From assembly GCA_028705545.1 (NCBI GenBank), contig JAQWDG010000118.1:1-5817 (forward strand): a stretch of 5,817 nucleotides of DNA, in the 5' to 3' direction. The notes below the pieces were generated by a model. The model saw only the letters and a program-made list of their open reading frames with translations, was not told the DNA's origin and ran no database searches. Positions 1 through 5,152 of the stretch are shown one piece after another. A program made the position numbers and the translations under genes. Positions within the stretch are counted from its first letter, which is position 1. Every line of letters begins with the position of its first letter. Source of the DNA: Methanoregula sp. (GTDB lineage: Archaea; Halobacteriota; Methanomicrobia; Methanomicrobiales; Methanospirillaceae).

Positions 1-180
1 ACGTACAAGGACAAGGACGGGAACGTGATCGTCTCGGAACAACCGGTCGATCTCGGTGATGCAATAACAACCAGGGACACCGACAGCCAGCCCGATCTCC
101 TTCCGATAATTGCAGTCGTCCTTGTCATCGCACTGGCCTGCGGTGGATATCTCTACATGAGAAAGCGGAAAAACCAGTAA
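1..180 (+). CDS. C-terminal fragment of a membrane-anchored extracytoplasmic protein (5' end outside window)
   Basis: Reading in frame from base 1 gives 59 codons ending at a TAA at 178-180. The fragment starts with a polar stretch (TYKDKDGNVIVSEQP), followed by an acidic linker (RDTDSQPD). A hydrophobic segment of about 20 residues follows (roughly residues 34-53) and the tail is basic (RKRKNQ). This is a typical C-terminal membrane anchor with an outside N-terminus and an inside tail. The gene lies 14 bp before the ABC ATPase gene on the same strand, so it is probably the first visible gene of that operon. In methanogens, MacB-type ABC genes often follow a large surface protein with S-layer-like or beta-sandwich domains. 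That this is such a partner is inferred from position and anchor only, because the functional domain lies outside the window. Confidence 0.75.
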   Translation, partial: TYKDKDGNVIVSEQPVDLGDAITTRDTDSQPDLLPIIAVVLVIALACGGYLYMRKRKNQ

Positions 181-194
181 GAGACTACCCTGTC

Positions 195-866
195 ATGCCG
201 CCGGTTATCCAGTTTTCCGATGTAGTAAAGGTCTACCCGCTCAGGGCAGGCGATGTCGTTGCCCTCAGCCATATCTCCTTTGAGGTGGAGCACGGGGAGT
301 TCATCTCGATTATGGGGCCCTCGGGATCGGGCAAGTCGACGCTCTTAAACCTCATGGGCTGCCTCGACACCCCGACGTACGGGGATATTTTTATCTCCGG
401 GATCGGTGTCCGCGCCATGAGCGATGTCGAGCTCACAAACCTGCGGAGGGACCGGATCGGGTTCATCTTCCAGTACTTCAACCTCTTTCCCCTCTTAAAC
501 ATCGTCGAAAATGTCAGTTTTCCCCAGATGCTCAAGAGCCAGCAGCAGGTAGATGAGAAAAGAGCTGTTGAGGTGCTGCGGGCTGTCCAGCTGGACGAGC
601 ACCTCTATACCCATACGCCGCTCGAATTATCCGGCGGCCAGCAGCAGCGGGTTGCGATCGCCCGGGCACTCATCAACGACCCCGATATCCTGCTCTGCGA
701 CGAACCGACCGGTAACCTCGACTCAAAGACCGGGGCAAGCATCATGGAACTCATGATCGACCTGCACCGGAAAGGCTCCACGATCATCGTAGTCACGCAC
801 GACCCGAACATTGCCGAGTACACGGACCGCACGATCCGGATTGTTGACGGGAGGATTGCAGAATGA
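195..866 (+). CDS. ABC transporter ATP-binding protein, MacB/LolD-type
   Basis: This 223-residue protein is the normal length for a single nucleotide-binding domain of the LolD/MacB group, and all ATPase motifs are intact. They are Walker A GPSGSGKST (41-49), the Q-loop glutamine in FIFQ (Q93), signature LSGGQQQR (145-152), Walker B ILLCDEPTG with D169 and E170, the D-loop NLDS (174-177) and the switch histidine H202. It should hydrolyse ATP on the cytoplasmic face to drive the permease encoded next. The start at 195 is the only good ATG, and homology begins almost at once (VIQFSDVVKVYPL). No strong Shine-Dalgarno site precedes it, so translational coupling to the upstream gene is possible. 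Its stop overlaps the permease start (ATGA). The substrate cannot be read from the sequence: MacB-type systems act on peptides, lipids or lipoproteins, or transmit mechanical force. Confidence 0.95.
   Translation: MPPVIQFSDVVKVYPLRAGDVVALSHISFEVEHGEFISIMGPSGSGKSTLLNLMGCLDTPTYGDIFISGIGVRAMSDVELTNLRRDRIGFIFQYFNLFPLLNIVENVSFPQMLKSQQQVDEKRAVEVLRAVQLDEHLYTHTPLELSGGQQQRVAIARALINDPDILLCDEPTGNLDSKTGASIMELMIDLHRKGSTIIVVTHDPNIAEYTDRTIRIVDGRIAE
849..854 (+). promoter_or_regulatory. Shine-Dalgarno site of the ABC permease gene
   Basis: GGGAGG lies 8 nt before the permease ATG at 863 and inside the last codons of the ATPase gene. It is the clearest ribosome binding site in the window and fixes the permease start at the ATGA overlap, so the two proteins are probably made in a coupled way. 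Confidence 0.75.
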
Positions 867-2062
867 CCGGGATATTCTGGGAGATCTCGAAACGAAATAT
901 CCGGATCCATATGCTGCGGTCGAGCCTTGCGATGCTCGGGATCATCATCGGTGTCGTTGCCATTGCATCCATGGGAATCCTCGGTAACACTATCGTCCAG
1001 GAGGTTTCTTCCAGTCTCTCGTCAGTGGGAGACAGCGTGATCGTGACCCCGTACGCCGGCGGGGGCGGCGGGTTCGGCGGGGGCGGCGGTTCAAACAATA
1101 TGTACCTCACCAACCAGAACTTCCAGCAGATAAAAAGGTCGGTTGCGCCGAATGTAGCCATACCCGTCATGTCGACCTCCGCGCATATGAAAGTGGGCGT
1201 GGGCAGCGACGATATCGTTGCAGCGATTTACGGGCTTCCCCCTGACGATACGAAAAAACTGCTCCCCGATCTCGAAGCCGGCGATTACAGCAACGGGAAC
1301 TCCGGCTGCCTGGTCGGGACAACGTTTGCCAAAGACCATAACATCAAGGTAGGTTCCCGGATCTCGATCGGGCAGAACGGGGAATACGGTACGCTCCGGG
1401 TAACCGGTATTATCAAAGAACGGGGAATGAGCTTCGATATCAGCACCGACAATGCCCTTGTCGTGACCAAGGACTGGTTCGAGAACGCTTTTGACCGGTC
1501 GAATGACGAGTTGAACGAAGTCGTCGTCAAGGTGACAAAAGGGGATACCGCCGATATCAAAACCACCATCGAAAAACAGCTCAACCGGAACACAAAGGAC
1601 AAGACAGTTTCCGTGATCGACAGCAAGGCAACGCTTGCATCCATCTTCGAAACATTCGGCATGATTACCACGTTTGTCACGGCCATTGGCGGGATTTCGA
1701 TGATCGTTGCCGGTGTCTCCATCTTTAACATTATGATGATGTCCGTAAACGAGCGCATAAAAGAGATCGGGATCATGAGGAGTATCGGCACCCAGAAAAA
1801 GGAGGTGATGAGCATGTTCATCTACGAGGCTGCCATCATTGGTGTGGTCGGGAGCGTGATTGGAGGACTGCTCAGTATCGTCGCGGGCTATGCAATAAGC
1901 TCCCTGATGTTCAGGACTACCGAGTATCTCTTCACCGTAGCGAGCATGTTATCGGTTGCCGAAGGTGTCGGGTTCGGGATTGTTATCTGCATTCTCTGCG
2001 GGCTGTATCCTGCGTGGCAGGCGGCAAACCTTAACCCGATCGATGCCCTGCGGCATGAATGA
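863..2062 (+). CDS. ABC transporter permease, MacB/FtsX family
   Basis: The 399-residue protein has the MacB-type layout. A short cytoplasmic N-terminus leads into TM1 (about 20-42). A large extracytoplasmic domain resembling MacB_PCD follows (about 45-260), then an FtsX-like domain with three helices (about 266-293, 319-349 and 364-384). The cytoplasmic loop NERIKEIGIMRSIG (296-309) after TM2 is the family's conserved stretch that meets the ATPase. The C-terminus LYPAWQAANLNPIDALRHE (381-399) is the typical FtsX/MacB ending. It should form a dimer with two copies of the ATPase encoded just upstream (4-bp overlap). Full-length MacB fused to its ATPase is a bacterial form; here the domains are separate, as is usual in archaea. 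An oddity is the glycine run at residues 66-76. The substrate is unknown, and the anchored upstream protein is the obvious candidate partner. Confidence 0.93.
   Translation: MTGIFWEISKRNIRIHMLRSSLAMLGIIIGVVAIASMGILGNTIVQEVSSSLSSVGDSVIVTPYAGGGGGFGGGGGSNNMYLTNQNFQQIKRSVAPNVAIPVMSTSAHMKVGVGSDDIVAAIYGLPPDDTKKLLPDLEAGDYSNGNSGCLVGTTFAKDHNIKVGSRISIGQNGEYGTLRVTGIIKERGMSFDISTDNALVVTKDWFENAFDRSNDELNEVVVKVTKGDTADIKTTIEKQLNRNTKDKTVSVIDSKATLASIFETFGMITTFVTAIGGISMIVAGVSIFNIMMMSVNERIKEIGIMRSIGTQKKEVMSMFIYEAAIIGVVGSVIGGLLSIVAGYAISSLMFRTTEYLFTVASMLSVAEGVGFGIVICILCGLYPAWQAANLNPIDALRHE
1058..1093 (+). repeat. Tandem 18-bp repeat encoding Gly5-Phe/Gly5-Ser in the permease
   Basis: Two adjacent 18-bp units (1058-1075 and 1076-1093) match at 15 of 18 positions, with the first 14 bases identical. 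In the permease frame they encode GGGGGF and GGGGGS (residues 66-77), in the extracytoplasmic domain shortly after TM1. The unit is an in-frame duplication of GC-only sequence, a type prone to slippage. Gly-rich loops at this point occur in other MacB-like permeases as far as I recall. Confidence 0.8.
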
Positions 2063-2076
2063 CGGCTTAACCTACA

Positions 2077-2110
2077 GGGGGCGTCCCCGCCCGGGGGATT
2101 ACTCCTTTTT
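2077..2110 (+). terminator. Possible terminator of the ABC operon
   Basis: A GGGG tract (2077-2080) can pair with CCCC (2085-2088), or those same C residues can pair with GGGG at 2093-2096. These are two mutually exclusive short hairpins. They are followed by CTCCTTTTT ending at 2110. Archaeal RNA polymerase mainly needs the T tract, which lies about 45 nt after the permease stop. The T5 tract is short and also merges into a TATA-like TTTTTAAAA, so the call is tentative. Confidence 0.4.
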
Positions 2111-2240
2111 AAAACCGTTTATGCGCTGCCTATGCACCTGCAGGCTTTGGCAGGGACGTTTGTTTGAAATCCGCTGTCGGAGATATCCTTACTGGTGGAT
2201 CGGGCCGGTAAACATATGCCCGGAATGCCGCTTTTTACCA

Positions 2241-2253
2241 AAAAATAAAATAA
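2241..2253 (+). promoter_or_regulatory. TATA-like promoter element of pdaD (probably leaderless)
   Basis: AAAAATAAAATAA is centred about 30 bp before the pdaD ATG at 2277. That is close to the archaeal TATA-to-start-point distance if transcription begins at or near the ATG. The bases just before the ATG are an A-run with no Shine-Dalgarno motif, which fits a leaderless mRNA. Confidence 0.5.
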
Positions 2254-2276
2254 GCAACAGGTTTCATTAAAAAAAC

Positions 2277-2819
2277 ATGTTTGTTCCAACGAGGCTCTTT
2301 TTCACCAAGGGGGTGGGTATCCATAAGGATCGTCTTGCATCGTTCGAACTGGCTTTAAGAAAAGCCGGTATCGAAAAATGCAACCTCGTGTATGTGTCAA
2401 GTATCTTCCCGCCAAAATGCAAACAGATCCCGACAAGGAGCGGTCTTAAGGAACTCCAGTCCGGCGGCATTACGTTCTGCGTCATGGCAAGGAACGAGAC
2501 AAACGAACCAAACCGCCTGGTCTCGGCAGCAGTCGGCCTTGCACTCCCCAAAGATGTCGAAGAGTACGGGTACCTCTCCGAACACCATGCATTTGGCGAA
2601 ACACAGGACAAGACCGGGGAATATGCCGAGGATCTCGCGGCAACGATGCTTGCAACCACGCTCGGTATCGAATTCGACGCGAATGCCGCGTGGCAGGAGC
2701 GGGAACAGACCTATAAGGCAAGCGGCAAGATCATCAGGACAAAACATGTCTGCCAGTCCGCACAGGGCGACAAGAACGGGCTGTGGACAACGGTCATTGC
2801 AGTAGCGGTTTTTCTCTGA
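2277..2819 (+). CDS. pdaD: Pyruvoyl-dependent arginine decarboxylase
   Basis: The product should convert L-arginine to agmatine and CO2 in the cytoplasm. In archaea agmatine feeds putrescine and spermidine synthesis and modifies the wobble base of tRNA-Ile2 (agmatidine). The 180-residue proenzyme carries the self-cleavage site VSSIFPP: cleavage between S41 and S42 turns S42 into the pyruvoyl cofactor at the start of the alpha chain. Other family marks are FFTKGVGIHKD (8-18), SFELALRKAGI (22-32), N36 before the cleavage site, E102 at the place of the family's catalytic glutamate, and the C-terminal QSAQGDKNGLWTTV (160-173). The start is fixed by an in-frame TAA at 2268-2270 and by N-terminal homology. 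It appears to be transcribed alone, since both flanks have promoter-like AT-rich sequence. No agmatinase or other polyamine gene lies nearby. Confidence 0.95.
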   Translation: MFVPTRLFFTKGVGIHKDRLASFELALRKAGIEKCNLVYVSSIFPPKCKQIPTRSGLKELQSGGITFCVMARNETNEPNRLVSAAVGLALPKDVEEYGYLSEHHAFGETQDKTGEYAEDLAATMLATTLGIEFDANAAWQEREQTYKASGKIIRTKHVCQSAQGDKNGLWTTVIAVAVFL

Positions 2820-2821
2820 TA

Positions 2822-2832
2822 TTTTTATAAAA
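2822..2832 (+). promoter_or_regulatory. TATA box of the lipoprotein gene, possibly overlapping the pdaD terminator
   Basis: TTTTTATAAAA is a strong archaeal TATA match. It is centred about 43 bp before the ATG at 2870, predicting a start point near 2852 and a leader of about 18 nt. It begins 3 bases after the pdaD stop, and its T5 tract (2823-2827) could also help end the pdaD transcript. No clear Shine-Dalgarno site is seen in the short leader. Confidence 0.6.
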
Positions 2833-2869
2833 CGTAAGTGCCAAATAGGGCAACCCCATATTTTCTGGT

Positions 2870-3346
2870 ATGAAAGCGATCGGTTTTCTCGTGGCAGCCA
2901 TTCTGGTCTGCCTTGCTATTGCCTGTGCCGGATGTACGAGCTCGTCGTCACCGACTGCACAAACAGGATCCGACAGTACGACTGCTTCTTCCGGTTCATC
3001 ATCATCGGCCCTTACCACCAGTCCGACCGATGCGATGCCGAAAAACATTGCCGTCACGATTACTGTGGATGAGAAGGATTATCTTGGCAAGATCCCGGTC
3101 AAGTTTGACGGCGGCCAGGGGCAGGGCAATGTTAAGAGCATCACCTGTACGCTCATACGGGCTGACGGAACAACCCAGACCATGACGCTTGGTTCCAACA
3201 AGGGAGACCAGATAAATCTCGATGGAACCCGGGGCAGCGGCTCCCTTACCGGACAGGCAGACCGGGTCCAGGTTTTCGTTACGATGAATAACGGCCAGAC
3301 CTACAAAGTTGCCGATGTCCTCCGCGAGTATCGTTCCCGTGCATAA
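2870..3346 (+). CDS. Putative secreted lipoprotein of unknown function
   Basis: The 158-residue product begins with a signal peptide: K2, then a hydrophobic core at about 3-18. A lipobox-like CAGC follows, with C22 as the likely lipidated residue. Next comes a Ser/Thr-rich, low-complexity linker (about 23-53) as expected for a surface-tethered domain, possibly glycosylated. The remaining roughly 100 residues alternate short beta-strand-like stretches (AVTITVDEKDYLGKIPVKF, SITCTLIRADGTTQTMTL, RVQVFVTMNNGQTYKV). They end in a charged tail (LREYRSRA), suggesting a small beta-sandwich or Ig-like fold. I do not recognise a named family; similar small lipoproteins are common in Methanomicrobiales. 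It has its own TATA box and a T7 terminator, so it is probably monocistronic. It would sit on the outer face of the membrane. Whether it belongs functionally with any neighbour is not shown. Confidence 0.8.
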   Translation: MKAIGFLVAAILVCLAIACAGCTSSSSPTAQTGSDSTTASSGSSSSALTTSPTDAMPKNIAVTITVDEKDYLGKIPVKFDGGQGQGNVKSITCTLIRADGTTQTMTLGSNKGDQINLDGTRGSGSLTGQADRVQVFVTMNNGQTYKVADVLREYRSRA

Positions 3347-3360
3347 GGAACTGCGGACTC

Positions 3361-3367
3361 TTTTTTT
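3361..3367 (+). terminator. T7 terminator after the lipoprotein gene
   Basis: Seven consecutive T residues start 14 nt after the TAA stop (3344-3346). An uninterrupted U tract is the main intrinsic termination signal of archaeal RNA polymerase. No stable hairpin precedes it. Confidence 0.6.
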
Positions 3368-3393
3368 CCCGGTGTGTTCAACAATATATCGCT

Positions 3394-4488
3394 ATGCAGG
3401 TGAACTGGCGCAGGATCCCGGCTGCACACAACTCCTTTGCCGTGCTTGCTGCCGCATGCGAAACTGCCGGATGGCACCTTAACCCGGTCACTGCACCAGA
3501 CCACGATGTCACCTGTTATTCCCTCAATTCGATAAACGAACACCGCTACCGTGACGAGATCGCAGACGCGGACTGTATCACGATTGTCGGCGGCCCGCAT
3601 GCAACTGCCTGCTACCGCGACGTTGCTGCATACGCTGACTACGTTATCGTTGGTGAGGGAGAATACACCCTTCCACGGCTGCTCAATGAACTCGGTGCAG
3701 GCCAGAACGGGCATATCCCCGGGGTAGCTGCGCAGGACTGGTACGAACCGGCCCGGACCAGCGTCAGGCTCGATGCATACCCGGCATTTTCCGAAGTAAA
3801 AGGATATATCGAGATTTCCCGGGGCTGCCCGTTTGCCTGCGGTTACTGCCAGACCCCCCAGATCTTCGGTCACTGCATGCGGCACCGGTCCATTGACGCA
3901 GTTGTGCGGTATGCAAACCGACACTCACAGGTACGGTTTGTCACACCGAATGCATTTGCCTATGGATCCGATGGCATCCACCCGCGCTTTGACAAAGTAA
4001 AAAAACTCCTTGAAGGGATCGACCGCGATATCTTTTTCGGGACGTTCCCGAGCGAAGTCCGGCCGGAATTTATCTGCAACGAGTCGCTTGCCCTGGTTAC
4101 CGATTACTGCACGAACACGAAACTCCATTTCGGTGCCCAGTCCGGGAGCGATACCGTCCTCTCCCGGCTGCACCGGGGCCACACGGTTGCCGATGCAATC
4201 CGGGCAGCGGAACTCTGTCACGATGCCGGCATTACGCCGATAGTGGATTTTATTGTCGGGTTCCCATTCGAAACCGATGAGGAGCAGGAACAGACCGTCG
4301 AAGCTGTTAAGACCGTTGCACGGAGGGGAAACGTCCATCTCCACCGGTTCATCCCCCTCCCGGGCACTCCTCTCGCCGGGACGCATGCGCGATCGCTCCT
4401 GAGTGCAACGGAAAAAACCTGCGGCGCTCTTGCCCTCGGAGGAAGGTTGACCGGCTCGTGGAACGATCCCTCGGTAAGGTTTTATTAG
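3394..4488 (+). CDS. B12-binding domain/radical SAM protein (resembles MJ_1487 family, TIGR04013)
   Basis: The 364-residue protein joins an N-terminal cobalamin-binding-like Rossmann region (about 13-115) to a radical SAM core (about 136-330). The first part shows VGGPHATA (65-72) and VGEGEYTLP (86-94) but no DxHxxG motif, so any cobalamin would be bound base-off without a protein histidine. The core has the CX3CX2C cluster motif RGCPFACGYC with C145, C149 and C152, which should bind a [4Fe-4S] cluster and S-adenosylmethionine. Later signatures are LHFGAQSGSD (244-253) and IVDFIVGFPFET (283-294). The end (ALALGGRLTGSW, 345-356) also looks family-like, so the gene seems complete. The ATG at 3394 is preferred because NSFAVLAAACE near the N-terminus appears conserved. 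The product's substrate is unknown; methyl transfer is possible for this architecture but unproven. It lies 22 bp before the phosphoesterase gene. Confidence 0.88.
   Translation: MQVNWRRIPAAHNSFAVLAAACETAGWHLNPVTAPDHDVTCYSLNSINEHRYRDEIADADCITIVGGPHATACYRDVAAYADYVIVGEGEYTLPRLLNELGAGQNGHIPGVAAQDWYEPARTSVRLDAYPAFSEVKGYIEISRGCPFACGYCQTPQIFGHCMRHRSIDAVVRYANRHSQVRFVTPNAFAYGSDGIHPRFDKVKKLLEGIDRDIFFGTFPSEVRPEFICNESLALVTDYCTNTKLHFGAQSGSDTVLSRLHRGHTVADAIRAAELCHDAGITPIVDFIVGFPFETDEEQEQTVEAVKTVARRGNVHLHRFIPLPGTPLAGTHARSLLSATEKTCGALALGGRLTGSWNDPSVRFY
4480..4487 (+). promoter_or_regulatory. TATA box of the phosphoesterase gene, overlapping the radical SAM stop codon
   Basis: TTTTATTA is centred about 27 bp before the ATG at 4511 and includes the first two bases of the upstream TAG stop (4486-4488). 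The spacing predicts a start point at or within a few bases of the ATG, and no Shine-Dalgarno site is present, so the mRNA is probably leaderless. Readthrough from the radical SAM gene remains possible as a second source of transcript. Confidence 0.5.
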
Positions 4489-4510
4489 ACGCCGTTTGCA
4501 ATAATATACC

Positions 4511-5152
4511 ATGAAAGATGTGCTTTTATTAGCAGATCTCCATGGTCAATTCGGTAAAATTGATTCATTTCTGGAATTGAATCCAGAGGCTGTATTTATT
4601 GCAGGCGATATCACCAATATGGGCCCTGTGGACACTGTTGACGACGTGCTTTCACGTATTGACGTACCCTGTTTTGCGGTACCCGGCAACTGCGATCCAA
4701 AGGAGATCCTCGATACGCTCGAACACTCGGACGCCGTCTGTCTCCACGGTTCTGCAATGAATCTGGGGAAGATGACTCTTGTTGGTGTCGGCGGTTCGAA
4801 CCCGACGCCGTTTAACACGCCGTTCGAACTGACCGACAAGCAGATCGACGATCTGCTCACCGGTGCAATGGCCAAGATGGAGAAGACCGTACACAACGTG
4901 CTCATCTGCCACGCTCCGCCCTACGACACACTCGATGTCGCAAACGGCGAGCACGTGGGCAGCCAGAGCCTTGCCCGCCACATCAACGACTTCGACCTTA
5001 TCTGCTGCGCCCACATCCACGAGCAGCGCGGGGTAAAAGAAGTTGGCGGGACAAAAATCGTCAACCCCGGCCCGGCAATGGACGGCTACTGTGCCATGCT
5101 CCACTTCGGGACCGAGGCAAAAGACATTAAAATCGAACTCCTCACTGTCTAG
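4511..5152 (+). CDS. Calcineurin-like metallophosphoesterase, COG2129-type
   Basis: The 213-residue protein has the full metal-binding set of the superfamily. The motifs are D9 and H11 (ADLHG), D33 (AGDITNMG), N60 (PGNCD in place of the common GNHE), H134 (ICHAPP), and H168 and H170 (AHIHEQ). Close to the C-terminus NPGPAMDG (185-192) is also typical. It should be a soluble, two-metal (Mn or Fe) phosphohydrolase. The archaeal Icc-related group has no agreed substrate; cyclic nucleotides and other phosphodiesters are possibilities. It follows the radical SAM gene by 22 bp and its 3' end overlaps the convergent CYTH gene by 11 bp. The first 110 bases are only about 35% GC against well over 50% afterwards, and use codons such as TTA that are rare in the rest of the gene. 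A role opposite to the neighbouring cyclase-like gene is attractive but speculative. Confidence 0.92.
   Translation: MKDVLLLADLHGQFGKIDSFLELNPEAVFIAGDITNMGPVDTVDDVLSRIDVPCFAVPGNCDPKEILDTLEHSDAVCLHGSAMNLGKMTLVGVGGSNPTPFNTPFELTDKQIDDLLTGAMAKMEKTVHNVLICHAPPYDTLDVANGEHVGSQSLARHINDFDLICCAHIHEQRGVKEVGGTKIVNPGPAMDGYCAMLHFGTEAKDIKIELLTV

Larger units (their letters stand above)
2063..2276. other. Intergenic region between the ABC operon and pdaD
   Basis: This 214-bp gap holds a G/C-rich inverted repeat followed by T5 (2077-2110), and a TATA-like TTTTTAAAA at 2106-2114. It also holds a perfect CCTGCAGG palindrome at 2137-2144, with CTGCC (2126-2130) and GGCAG (2149-2153) around it as a possible weak stem. 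The last 40 bp are very AT-rich and form the pdaD promoter. A 49-codon frame at 2121-2270 encodes six cysteines (C3, C5, C7, C19, C33, C36) and stops 6 nt before pdaD in the same frame. It has no ribosome binding site and no properly spaced TATA box, so I do not annotate it as a gene. I see no tRNA and no convincing structured RNA. Confidence 0.6.

Noticed and set aside
793..1170. Minus-strand open frame with a polyproline run
   Set aside because: The polyproline is the antisense reading of the permease glycine repeat, and the frame overlaps the certain ATPase and permease genes.
1285..1821. Long minus-strand open frame of 178 codons inside the permease gene
   Set aside because: It is a hydrophobic antisense shadow of the permease with no recognisable domain and no promoter or ribosome binding site.
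1956..2120. A plus-strand open frame that runs through the permease 3' end into the intergenic gap
   Set aside because: This part lies in a different frame over well-conserved FtsX/MacB C-terminal codons, so it is a shadow; only its downstream 49 codons outside the permease are discussed as a doubtful candidate.
2126..2153. CTGCC/GGCAG stem around a CCTGCAGG palindrome as a riboswitch or small RNA
   Set aside because: The stem is only five pairs with an 18-nt interior that does not fold well; there is no recognisable conserved RNA class.
2216..2248. Ten-codon frame (MPGMPLFTKK) in the pdaD leader, as a possible leader peptide
   Set aside because: It lacks arginine codons or other control features, has no ribosome binding site, and pdaD is probably leaderless.
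2935..3030. TCG/TCA-rich stretch in the lipoprotein gene as a DNA repeat
   Set aside because: It is the irregular coding of a Ser/Thr linker, with no exact repeat unit.
3442..3444. Alternative GTG start for the radical SAM gene, placed about 30 nt after a start point set by the TATA-like sequence at 3382-3389
   Set aside because: It would remove NSFA and the preceding residues, which look conserved in the family, and has no ribosome binding site.
3301..3924. Minus-strand open frame of 207 codons across the lipoprotein end and radical SAM start
   Set aside because: It covers the strongly supported radical SAM coding region and a T7 terminator, and shows no family motif.
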